A stretch of 64,000 nt of DNA from Colwellia psychrerythraea (GTDB taxonomy: Bacteria; Pseudomonadota; Gammaproteobacteria; Enterobacterales; Alteromonadaceae): the NCBI RefSeq assembly GCF_000764185.1, contig NZ_JQEC01000071.1, positions 1-64,000 on the forward strand, in the 5' to 3' direction. The notes under the pieces were generated by a model, which saw only the letters and a list, made by a program, of their open reading frames with translations, was not told the origin of the DNA and did no database searches. The translations under genes and the position numbers were made by a program. Below are positions 27,304 to 35,913 of the stretch, in pieces; within the stretch, counting starts at the first letter, position 1, and each line of letters starts with the position of its first letter.

Positions 27304-29478
27304 TTATATCGCTAGAAATTCAGCAAGCTCTTTTGAATTAAAGGGCTTCCTAAGTACAGGGTAATCCCAACTCCTGTCTTCAATAGCGATATAACCACTA
27401 ATCGAAAATACATTAATATCTGGATACTTTTCTGTCACCATATTAACCGCTTCTTTACCCGAGAGATCAGGTAAAATCATATCCGTGATAAATATTTCAA
27501 ATTTGACGTCAGAGTTAATTTTTTCTATCAACTGCTCTTTGTTATTAGCAACAACTACCTTCGCCCCTTTACTCTCTAAAAATAATGCGACAAACTCAGC
27601 AATACTGACTTCATCATCAAGCACCAGAATATTAGTATTTTGATACCTTAGCGAGTTTAATTTAGGCTCATTAGGCAAATATTTTTCTTTTAATGTTTTA
27701 CATTTAAATACTAGGGTAAAATGCGCGCCACCCAAGTCGCTATTTCCTTCAACTTGTATCAGTCCATTATGCTTGTACATAGTACTATAGACATTTGCTA
27801 AACCGATACCATTACCTTTATTTACCGATTTTGAGCTATAAAATGGATCAAATATCTTAGTCAAGTTCTCCTTGGCAATACCAATACCACTATCTTTTAC
27901 ATGAATCTCTAATCGGCTATTATCCAGCAAGTTTGCAGAAATTTCGATTTGACCACTAAGCCCCTTTTCTTGAATAGCATCCTGAGCATTAAGAACCAAG
28001 TTTAACAGGATATTTATAAACTCACCCTGGGGGAAGTTTATTAAGCAATGCATAGGCTGAAAATTAAAGTTGATATTTATTGTACTTAACAAGAGTTGTT
28101 TAAACAGGTACTGATTATCAAAAATATCTTGGATTGGATCAAAGCTAACTACTTTTACTGTAGGTTTACGAGTAAAGGCCAATAAACGCTCAGTTACATC
28201 TTTGCCTTTATCAATGGCATTTTTCACTCTATCGATATATGACGATATATCTTGTTCACCACGAGAAAACTTGATTTCTAACATCTCAATAGCGCCAAGA
28301 GCTACACCTAGTACATTATTTATATCGTGGGATACATTGCCAAAAGTATTACCTAACAAAGCCAAACGATTGGAAATTACTTGTTGTTGCTCTTTACGAA
28401 ATTTATCCGTCACATTTTCAACTATCCAAATATAGATGCCTTCATCTGCTTCATAGGTTACCGATAAATCAAATACCGTATTGTATTTATCAAAGCTAAC
28501 GTTATTTTCTTTAATTTGTCCCTGCGTCTTCGCCAGCTTTTTAAACTCCATATATTCAGTAATACTAAAATTTATATAATTAAAAAGTACAGCGCTAACA
28601 CCGTCATGATGTGGAGAAATATCCTGATAAACTACATTATCATTATCATCAATAAAAAATATAGGTACTTTTATGGTAAAATTGACCATAGCTAAAAGCT
28701 TTAGCTTTTCAAATAAATCTTCACTGCGGGTGATATCTTTATAGACACCAAAAACAGCCATAACAATGCCATTACAATCTCGCTCTACCTCTGCTATAAC
28801 CTCAACTTTAACTTTTCTACCAGAAGGTTGAGTGAGAGCCGTTTTAAGGTAAAAAGGTTGCTGTTGGTGGATTGCATTATGAAAACAGGTACGAAATTTT
28901 GGTCGGTCTTTGGCTAAAATTGGCGCAAGTGCTTGTTCAAAGCTTGGTATTATTGACTTATTAGTCAGTCCATAAATTCGAAATACTTCCGCTGACCAGT
29001 CAAGGGTTTGTGATTTTATATCGAAACGCCAATGGCCTGAGTTACTAATACGTTCTGCTAACATTAGCCAATCATTCTGTTTTTTCAATTGAACAATCAT
29101 GCTTTTAGTTTCAGTAACATCTTTTACTGTACCGAACATTAAACTAGCTCTGCCGTCAATATGTTCTACTACTTTACCAACCGCATGTAACCACAACTGC
29201 TCTCCCTGATTATTCGTTATGGGCAGAGTAACATCAAGACGCTCAATGTCCCCTTTTAAATGTTGTTGTATTTTAGCATGGACTTCCTCTAGGCTAGTGC
29301 TATCAAGGTGCTTCTCCCATATTATACTTGCCCCTATTTTCTCTTCACTTGCATAGCCCAATAACTTCATCAGCTGAGCCGAGTAAAAAATGCTTTCATT
29401 AATAAGATCCCATTGCCAGTAGGCCTCATCAATACCCGTTAATACCTTGTGTGTTAAATCATGTGATTGTGAGTTCAA
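27304..29478 (-). CDS. PAS-containing hybrid sensor histidine kinase
   Basis: A 724-aa cytoplasmic kinase with no membrane segment. Two N-terminal PAS domains with PAC-type ends (WQWDLINESIFYSAQLMKLLGY; HWRFDIKSQTLDWSAEVFRIYGL), a degenerate third sensor segment, then the H-box GNVSHDINNVLG (His about 384), N/G boxes of the ATPase (NLVLNAQDAI; DSGIGIAKENL; KGNGIGLANVYSTMYKHNG) and a C-terminal receiver with ITDMILPDLSGKEA. The phosphoryl chain His to Asp could continue to the HPt of the neighbouring cyclase. Its start overlaps the preceding gene by 4 bases. Confidence 0.9.
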   Translation of the reverse strand: MNSQSHDLTHKVLTGIDEAYWQWDLINESIFYSAQLMKLLGYASEEKIGASIIWEKHLDSTSLEEVHAKIQQHLKGDIERLDVTLPITNNQGEQLWLHAVGKVVEHIDGRASLMFGTVKDVTETKSMIVQLKKQNDWLMLAERISNSGHWRFDIKSQTLDWSAEVFRIYGLTNKSIIPSFEQALAPILAKDRPKFRTCFHNAIHQQQPFYLKTALTQPSGRKVKVEVIAEVERDCNGIVMAVFGVYKDITRSEDLFEKLKLLAMVNFTIKVPIFFIDDNDNVVYQDISPHHDGVSAVLFNYINFSITEYMEFKKLAKTQGQIKENNVSFDKYNTVFDLSVTYEADEGIYIWIVENVTDKFRKEQQQVISNRLALLGNTFGNVSHDINNVLGVALGAIEMLEIKFSRGEQDISSYIDRVKNAIDKGKDVTERLLAFTRKPTVKVVSFDPIQDIFDNQYLFKQLLLSTININFNFQPMHCLINFPQGEFINILLNLVLNAQDAIQEKGLSGQIEISANLLDNSRLEIHVKDSGIGIAKENLTKIFDPFYSSKSVNKGNGIGLANVYSTMYKHNGLIQVEGNSDLGGAHFTLVFKCKTLKEKYLPNEPKLNSLRYQNTNILVLDDEVSIAEFVALFLESKGAKVVVANNKEQLIEKINSDVKFEIFITDMILPDLSGKEAVNMVTEKYPDINVFSISGYIAIEDRSWDYPVLRKPFNSKELAEFLAI

Positions 29479-30641
29479 AATAGTTCATCCTCATCATCAA
29501 TATCATAAGTATTATTACTTTGATCATTTTCAGTATTTAATTGTTGCAGCTGATCGACACTGTTTAAGGCTTGATCAAGTAGCTGAGTAACTTCTAAAAA
29601 ATTTATATCATCTTGACTATGCTTTTTAAGTGCACCGTGTACTAAATCAGTAAGGTAATCTTCTTGGTCTTGAGTCATATCCAAAATATGAAAACTGGTG
29701 CCCATTTTTTGCACTATTTCATTCATCACTTCTTGTTGATGATGTTTAGATATCTCTACCATTTTTTTAGTGGTACTCACGGCTTGCTTTATTTGCTCTT
29801 GAACACTTACCAGAGAGTTTTTATAAGTTATAAAAGCCAATCTAGCACCAATACATTCGATTACTGATGCCAGAGCATCGATATAAATATCGGTATCAAC
29901 GGTGCCATTTTCGAGGTTTAAAATGAATAATGACACTAAAGAATGATTGAAGATTGTTCTAGAGCCAAAACGATACAGCCGGGGTTTAACTTTTAATAAT
30001 TCCATCACTTCAATTTCAACTGGGGAGCAAACACCTTTTTGAGCACTATAAAAGCAGGGTTTATCATTAAGTGGATAGAAAGCGATGCAACCATGCAAGT
30101 CCATAGCGTGAAAATATGAAAATACCTCATCTCTGATTTGCTCATAGGTAAAGCAGTGATTTAGCTTAGAGGTCAATTGCATGCAGCTGCCGTACTTGGA
30201 AGCTTGCGCCATTGATACATTAATGACATTATTTTTAGATTTAATTTCAGCTTCAAAATCATGAATTTTATCTTGATAATCTATTAGCTTATCAAGTTTT
30301 GAATGCAGCGCTAATAAGGAGAATGGTTTTGCTAAAAAGTCATCAGCTCCACATTCCAAGCCTTTAAGTATCGCTTCTTCTGTTGCCAAGCCAGAATACA
30401 AAACAAAGGAGGTGGGTGATTTTTCATTGCTTTGCTGAGATTTTATCCAATCCGAGCCTTTCTCAATACCAATATTTTCATCAACTAAAGCGATATCAAA
30501 ATGGATATTCTCTTTGAGCAAATCTTCTGCAACTGAAAGGTTATTCGCGCATTTCACTTCATAAGTATCATTTAAACTTTCAGCTAATAACTTTAAGTAG
30601 TCAATGTCATCATCAATAATTAATAAATTATTCTTCATCAT
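29475..30641 (-). CDS. Receiver protein with novel helical C-terminal half
   Basis: 388 aa. Residues 1-125 are a receiver (LLIIDDD; Asp54 in IALVDEN; DDFLAKPF). The middle (about 150-270) looks like a GAF-type fold by eye (FTYEQIRDEVFSYFHAMDLHGCIAFYP) and the remainder is coiled, with helices rich in K/Q/E. It ends in DDEDELF, a tail shared with CheD and the membrane MCP-like protein of the operon. No DNA-binding or enzymatic output is recognised. Its stop overlaps the start of the hybrid kinase, so the two probably act together. Confidence 0.75.
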   Translation of the reverse strand: MMKNNLLIIDDDIDYLKLLAESLNDTYEVKCANNLSVAEDLLKENIHFDIALVDENIGIEKGSDWIKSQQSNEKSPTSFVLYSGLATEEAILKGLECGADDFLAKPFSLLALHSKLDKLIDYQDKIHDFEAEIKSKNNVINVSMAQASKYGSCMQLTSKLNHCFTYEQIRDEVFSYFHAMDLHGCIAFYPLNDKPCFYSAQKGVCSPVEIEVMELLKVKPRLYRFGSRTIFNHSLVSLFILNLENGTVDTDIYIDALASVIECIGARLAFITYKNSLVSVQEQIKQAVSTTKKMVEISKHHQQEVMNEIVQKMGTSFHILDMTQDQEDYLTDLVHGALKKHSQDDINFLEVTQLLDQALNSVDQLQQLNTENDQSNNTYDIDDEDELF

Positions 30642-30684
30642 CTTACAATTCCTTTTTGTGCTACTTTGGCGCGAGTTTCACTAC

Positions 30685-32433
30685 TTAGTTGTGCCAGATA
30701 TAGTTTGCTGTCACTGATGTACCTTGCTCTTGATATTCCAAGGTGTCACAGAGCTGACTAACCAGTTCAACACCTCGGCCACTGAGTTTTATGCCGTTAT
30801 TCATCGCAATACTGTTGTCTTTTATAACGTCCAAAATATCAAAACCCTGACCACTATCTTTGATATTGATGACCATCTTACCTCCTTGTGATAAAGGGAA
30901 ATATCTCAAAGCGATACGTACATAATCTTGTGTACCATTAGTGCTATTTTCTGCGAGTTTGTCTAACCTGTGTGCCCGCTCATTAAAGTATTGACTAAAA
31001 CCCTCCGCTGAATCTTTTAGAGATGAATCTAACGCTAATACCCCATGGTCCAGTCCATTTATGAATAACTCTGTTAATATAGTATATAAACTTTGCCAAT
31101 GCTCACCTGCTCCTTCTAAATCATTAATTTGGTTCATGATTAATGGAATTGGGTTTATTGTTTTCAGTAGCCGTCCGGTTAAATGTAAATGGTAAGACCA
31201 AGAAGGTGATGAGTTTGGTATGTTACTTAAATATTCATCATCCTCGCTAACCCCTTCTGGAGTAAGAACTTTATTGCTTAATTTTATTTCTTTCCAACCA
31301 CTACAAGGTACATCTACCAATGATATATCGTCTTCTTGCTCGCAATTCTGGCAAAAGTCATCAAGACTATTTAAAACTGTATTTGCTAGGTCTTTTTGAG
31401 ATATGCCATCAATCGCTGCTATTTCAAATCGAGGGAAGCCAAAAAGGTCACCAGCTTTATTTCTAGCTTCTACAATGCCATCAGTAATAAAAACAATACG
31501 GTCAGTTTTCATCACCTGTACAACTTCAAGTTGAGCATCGGGTAATAATTGCGGTAAAATCCCTAAAGGGGGGTGTGTAGAAGTAAACTGCCTTTTAATT
31601 TTTGCGCTGTCATCAAAGAGGTAACCGTCAGGTAAGCCTGCATTAAATATATAGGCGGATTTATCATGTTCAGATATACAGGCAAATGACGCACAAAAGA
31701 ATAAATCCCCAGGCAATAAGGTATACATTTGACGGTTTAATTGAGCGACTATTTCCAGAATTGAAAAACCCTTTTTTGTCATTGCTCTAAATGTTTCAGT
31801 AACAGGGATAGCGCCAATGGAGGCACGTAAACCATGACCGGTAAAATCCCCCAGTAATACATTAATATCGCCATTTGGGCACAGGGCACTTAACTGGATA
31901 TCGCCACTAAAAATAGTCGCCGCCTTTTTAATCACACCAATTTTATCTAAAGCAAAATTCCTTGCCTCAATAACCCCTGACATCATTTTTTCAGCGAGTT
32001 CAGCATCATTTTGCTGCTCTTGCTGAAGGTTTTTTACTTGATCAACTAAATCACTTATTCTTTGCATAGCCTTTATTTTGGCTTTAAAGACCTTTGGGGT
32101 AAAAGGTCTAACCAAAATACTATCGCCGCCGGCTTCAACACTATCAATAAAAGCTTGCTCGCTATCCATGCTGGTAATAAATATTAATGGCGCAAGTGTA
32201 CCTGCTCCTGAGAGTTTTTTAATCCTCCTTGTTGCTTCGAAACCATCCATAATAGGCATATTAATATCCATTAACACGAGATCTGGCTGGTGTTCTATAT
32301 ACATTTCCACGCCACTTGCGCCATTATTTGCAACCACTACTCGATAGTTTTCTTCTTGTAGCAGTACTGATAACAACTTACATTGCATTTTGGAATCGTC
32401 TACAACGAGAGCAAGCTTTTGGCTTTTGGGCAT
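30685..32433 (-). CDS. Receiver-PP2C phosphatase-HATPase regulator, CrsR/HsbR-like
   Basis: A 582-aa three-domain regulator. Receiver at residues 7-125 (phospho-acceptor Asp56 in VLMDINMP). SpoIIE/RsbU-type PP2C domain in the middle (NVLLGDFTGHGLRASIGAIPV; FITDGIVEARN), with the acidic metal residues present. C-terminal RsbW-like ATPase (ELFINGLDHGVLAL; DSGQGFDI; SGRGVELVSQLCD). The same architecture is seen in Shewanella CrsR and Pseudomonas HsbR, which respectively dephosphorylate or phosphorylate a STAS partner to release a sigma or anti-sigma factor. The STAS gene lies 56 bp upstream, matching that arrangement. The sigma target here is unknown. Confidence 0.9.
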   Translation of the reverse strand: MPKSQKLALVVDDSKMQCKLLSVLLQEENYRVVVANNGASGVEMYIEHQPDLVLMDINMPIMDGFEATRRIKKLSGAGTLAPLIFITSMDSEQAFIDSVEAGGDSILVRPFTPKVFKAKIKAMQRISDLVDQVKNLQQEQQNDAELAEKMMSGVIEARNFALDKIGVIKKAATIFSGDIQLSALCPNGDINVLLGDFTGHGLRASIGAIPVTETFRAMTKKGFSILEIVAQLNRQMYTLLPGDLFFCASFACISEHDKSAYIFNAGLPDGYLFDDSAKIKRQFTSTHPPLGILPQLLPDAQLEVVQVMKTDRIVFITDGIVEARNKAGDLFGFPRFEIAAIDGISQKDLANTVLNSLDDFCQNCEQEDDISLVDVPCSGWKEIKLSNKVLTPEGVSEDDEYLSNIPNSSPSWSYHLHLTGRLLKTINPIPLIMNQINDLEGAGEHWQSLYTILTELFINGLDHGVLALDSSLKDSAEGFSQYFNERAHRLDKLAENSTNGTQDYVRIALRYFPLSQGGKMVINIKDSGQGFDILDVIKDNSIAMNNGIKLSGRGVELVSQLCDTLEYQEQGTSVTANYIWHN

Positions 32434-32489
32434 ATCATGTCCTTATAACCGTCTGTTTAGGCTAATACTATTAATTAAGTAATTAAATT

Positions 32490-32795
32490 TTATTCAATGG
32501 TCATTAGCCGCTGAAATTGTGCAATCTCTAATATTTTTCTTACTGTCTCACTAGGCCTAGAGATAATGAGTTGCCCAGCATAAAGTTGTACATGATCCTT
32601 TAACAACAAAATCATGCCTAGTGCAGAGCTATCCATATATTCTGTTTGGCTTAAATCTAAGGTATAAGTTAAGTCTGGCGTTGTAATGCTATTGTAAATA
32701 TCACGAAACTGCTGATGTAATGAAAAGTCAAAACGTTGGTCAATTGTAATGACAAGTTGTTTACCATCTCCTGAAAAGTTGCTGCTAACGGTCAT
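32490..32795 (-). CDS. STAS anti-sigma-factor antagonist, CrsA/HsbA-like
   Basis: A 101-aa STAS-domain protein. The phosphorylation motif is EYMDSSALGM with Ser56/Ser57 following Asp55, matching SpoIIAA-type antagonists. It is probably the substrate of the adjacent PP2C/kinase protein. Which partner it binds in the unphosphorylated form cannot be told from the sequence. Confidence 0.9.
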   Translation of the reverse strand: MTVSSNFSGDGKQLVITIDQRFDFSLHQQFRDIYNSITTPDLTYTLDLSQTEYMDSSALGMILLLKDHVQLYAGQLIISRPSETVRKILEIAQFQRLMTIE

Positions 32796-32830
32796 AAGTC
32801 TTTTCCTTATAGTTTAAAAAATTGAGCCTG

Positions 32831-34021
32831 TTAAAATAAATCTACTTCACCTTCATCCATGCTTAGTTGTTTAACACTTCGAGAGCCTTCTGATTGCCGA
32901 GTTTCGTTATAGACGTCCTGACAAGTCTCTTTTAGCTTGAGCAATTGTTGGTGCACGGCTATGTTTGGATTTTTATCAAATGTTGCCAACACATCACTTA
33001 TTTCATGAAGACTTTTGGCATTTACTTGTAATGAATCTAATGATTGTCGAGTTAAGTCTTCAAATTGTAACGAACGCACCCCAAGGCTAACCGCATCAGT
33101 GATTTTGGGTGCGATGATAGCCAGCTCTTCCACACTGCTATTTGTTTGAATATTGACCTGCTCAACATGACTCATCATCTCCGTCATTTTGTCTTTTGCC
33201 TCTAGCGTAGAGGTCATATCTGCTGAGGCCATGGTTTCAACCGAATTACGTAACTTAGCAATAATCCCTTTGGCTTTATTAATTTCGGTACGGATATCTT
33301 CATTTAGCTCTGTTGAACCGACTGATAAACTACGCACTTCATTGGCAACTACAGCAAAACCTCGACCCGCTTCTCCCGCTCGAGCAGCTTCTATTGCCGC
33401 ATTAAGTGCCAATAAGTTAGTTTGACTAGCCAAGCCTTCTACTTGTGACAAAAGTTTAAATATACTGTCAAATTGCATGACCATCTCATCGGTATAGGAC
33501 ATGGTTTCAAGGCTTTGTTTGCTGGTATTAATTATGACACCAACAAAGTCATCAAGAGTTTGATTGGAATTCTTAACAAAGTTTTCTAAAGATGATGACT
33601 TATCATTTCCCATACTAGCGGAGTGAGAAATCAGTAATTGAATCATTTTTTGTTGATCTTCACTTAACCCCCGCAAATGTTTAAAGCTATCGGAGATGCC
33701 AATAACCGCATCGGAGACTAAAACTTTTGTTCTTTGCAGCTCTTTTTCGACAATAGTTACTTCTTGATGGATAAACTGCTGTAATTCGAAAATAACACTA
33801 TGGATTAATTCATCATCAACTACGGGCATTATATCCTCATGATTAGATTCTTTACTTGAGGAACTAAATTTACTTATTTGATTTGTTGAGGCTACCAATA
33901 AGATGAATAACACCGAGGATAACAGTACAAAAATCGTTTCTTCGTGAATGAAGAAATAGTTGGCCCATATCAAGAGGGTTAATGCACAAGCTATGTACAT
34001 AGCATTTTTTAAATTACTCAT
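32831..34021 (-). CDS. Membrane MCP-like protein with CheZ-like DxxxQ motif
   Basis: 396 aa. Two closely spaced N-terminal membrane segments (residues 7-25 and 29-45) leave almost no periplasmic loop, so no external ligand domain exists. The body is an MCP signalling hairpin with the tip EGLASQTNLLALNAAIEAARAG and FAVVANEVRSLS (196-232). The C-terminal helix has FEDLTRQ (320-326), which resembles the CheZ active-site sequence FQDLTGQ (DxxxQ). It ends in GEVDLF. Position next to cheB matches VCA1088 of V. cholerae and CttP (PA0180) of P. aeruginosa. The 4-base overlap with cheB suggests coupling. Confidence 0.85.
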   Translation of the reverse strand: MSNLKNAMYIACALTLLIWANYFFIHEETIFVLLSSVLFILLVASTNQISKFSSSSKESNHEDIMPVVDDELIHSVIFELQQFIHQEVTIVEKELQRTKVLVSDAVIGISDSFKHLRGLSEDQQKMIQLLISHSASMGNDKSSSLENFVKNSNQTLDDFVGVIINTSKQSLETMSYTDEMVMQFDSIFKLLSQVEGLASQTNLLALNAAIEAARAGEAGRGFAVVANEVRSLSVGSTELNEDIRTEINKAKGIIAKLRNSVETMASADMTSTLEAKDKMTEMMSHVEQVNIQTNSSVEELAIIAPKITDAVSLGVRSLQFEDLTRQSLDSLQVNAKSLHEISDVLATFDKNPNIAVHQQLLKLKETCQDVYNETRQSEGSRSVKQLSMDEGEVDLF

Positions 34022-35133
34022 AACGCTGGTCCCACACAGTCTTTTTCTAAAATTTGTTGCATTTCTAAGCGAGTTAAACAGGCATAATCAAGCAGTTGTT
34101 TTGCGATTTTATTGAGTGGGTATTGTACGGTATGGGCTGAAACAGCATGTGCCCTACCTGGCATGCCCCAAATAAGACTAGAGTTTTTGTCTTGAATAAT
34201 TGTCCGCGCGCCAAGCTCTTTTAGCCGTAACATGGCACGGGCACCATCTTGCCCCATCCCTGTCAACAATACAGCTTGTACGTTATCGGCAAAGTCACTT
34301 ACCGAGTCAAACAACACATCAACAGCGGGTTTATGTCGATTAACCTCTTCACTATCTTTCAAGGTACAAAACAAAACACCATTTTTATGCACAACTTCAA
34401 GGTGTTTGTCTCCTGGGGCGATATAAACATGACCCGCTTTAATTTTTTGACCGTGACTTGCTTCATGCACCTCAACTTGACAGTTGTCATTTAAACGTTG
34501 CGCAAAACGTAAACTGAACGTTTTAGGAATATGTTGGGTTATAACAATGGCCGGAGAATTACTGGGTAAAGTAACAAGAAGTTTTTTAATCGCTTCGGTT
34601 CCTCCTGTAGAAGCACCAATGGCAATAAGGTGGTTTGCACGCTTGCTGCCACTAAAAGCTAAAATATGATGCTTATCTTTAACGACTTTATTACTTGTTA
34701 AGGTATCCGATAATTTAAAGTTCTTTTGATCTATGGTGACTGCTTGAGTTATTTTCTCCGTTAACACTTCTTTAAAACTGGCTTGGGTGGCAAGTAACTC
34801 TTGTACGGTTGGCTTAGCAATAAAATCAACCGCTCCAATTTCAAGTGCTTGTAAGGTAATGTCTGCGCCTTTAGTCGTTAGCGTCGACAGCATAATGACG
34901 GGCATAGGGCGTAAACGCATTAAATTAATTAGAAAAGTAATACCATCCATTTTCGGCATTTCTACATCTAGGGTTAATACATCGGGGTTTAATTTTTTGA
35001 TCAACTCTCTTGCCACAAGGGGGTCTTCAGCCTCACCAACAACGTTAATATTCGGGCTATGGCTTAATGCTTCCTTGATGATGTTACGAATAACAGTGGA
35101 GTCATCAACAATAAGTACTTTAATTATATCCAT
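34018..35133 (-). CDS. cheB: Chemotaxis methylesterase/glutamine deamidase CheB
   Basis: Receptor demethylating response regulator, 371 aa. Receiver with Asp56 in VLTLDVEMPKMDG; catalytic domain with Ser175 (GASTGG), His201 (ITQHIP) and Asp296 (TGMGQDG). All three active residues are present. In E. coli phosphorylation by CheA activates it; the full receiver predicts the same here. It sits between cheD and the membrane MCP-like gene. Confidence 0.97.
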   Translation of the reverse strand: MDIIKVLIVDDSTVIRNIIKEALSHSPNINVVGEAEDPLVARELIKKLNPDVLTLDVEMPKMDGITFLINLMRLRPMPVIMLSTLTTKGADITLQALEIGAVDFIAKPTVQELLATQASFKEVLTEKITQAVTIDQKNFKLSDTLTSNKVVKDKHHILAFSGSKRANHLIAIGASTGGTEAIKKLLVTLPSNSPAIVITQHIPKTFSLRFAQRLNDNCQVEVHEASHGQKIKAGHVYIAPGDKHLEVVHKNGVLFCTLKDSEEVNRHKPAVDVLFDSVSDFADNVQAVLLTGMGQDGARAMLRLKELGARTIIQDKNSSLIWGMPGRAHAVSAHTVQYPLNKIAKQLLDYACLTRLEMQQILEKDCVGPAL

Positions 35134-35217
35134 ACAATTTAATTCCTATGTTATATATCTATTACCATTCAAGATGCATGTTTCAGAGTGCACTTTGATT
35201 GGTAACGGGTATAACCA

Positions 35218-35877
35218 CTAAAAAAGTTCAACATCGCCACTGACTTCTTTTTTATTAATCTCACTGCGATAATCACTTTCCCGGCGAATAATAGTGTCAT
35301 TATGTAAGTTATCTAACCGCTTGATAAATACTCGACCGCTAGCTGGCTCAAAAATAACTTTTCTAGGGTAAATATCACCAATATCACTACTTTCAATGAT
35401 AATTTCTTCTTGATCTAAATAGGCCAAGGCAAAATTAATGTTCTTTTGGCCAACATCAGACATTTGATTCAGTACTTTCGCCCCACCAAACAGTTTTGCT
35501 CTTAAATTGGCTTTTCGACCACCCGATCTTAAAATAGTATTAATAAGATGTTCCATAGCAAAGTTGCCATAACGGGTAGCGTCTGTGGTCTTATCCCTTT
35601 GCCCCCAATTTACCTCATGGGCCTCTTTATTGGTGATCGGTAACATAAAGTGATTCATCCCCCCAATGCGACTGCGATCATCCCAAATACAAGCGGAAAT
35701 ACATGATCCCAGTGTTGTTGCTATCGCCACATTTTTAGTGGTCATATAAAATTCACCCGGTAAAATTTTGGCAACCACCATATCCCTTTGTTTATCCCAA
35801 TAATGATTAATCTGCGTAAATTCCGGCAGGCACTGCGCCATATATTCAGATATTTGAGGATGATTATTTCTCAGCAC
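35218..35877 (-). CDS. cheD: Chemoreceptor glutamine deamidase CheD
   Basis: 219 aa. Catalytic Cys59 in TTLGSCI and His76 in GMNHFMLP mark the deamidase. The domain FGGAKVL...IGQKNI-like follows. It is longer than Thermotoga or Bacillus CheD (about 160 aa), with an extra N-terminal segment and a C-terminal extension ending SGDVELF. It deamidates receptor glutamines and may bind a CheC-type phosphatase; no CheC gene is present here. Confidence 0.95.
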   Translation of the reverse strand: MLRNNHPQISEYMAQCLPEFTQINHYWDKQRDMVVAKILPGEFYMTTKNVAIATTLGSCISACIWDDRSRIGGMNHFMLPITNKEAHEVNWGQRDKTTDATRYGNFAMEHLINTILRSGGRKANLRAKLFGGAKVLNQMSDVGQKNINFALAYLDQEEIIIESSDIGDIYPRKVIFEPASGRVFIKRLDNLHNDTIIRRESDYRSEINKKEVSGDVELF

Positions 35878-35913
35878 ATAACTTCCTTATTCAATAGAAA
35901 TTCAGTGGGCTAA

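Noticed and set aside
34787..35221. 144-aa plus-strand ORF opposite cheB
   Set aside because: Antisense shadow of the CheB receiver domain; no independent support.
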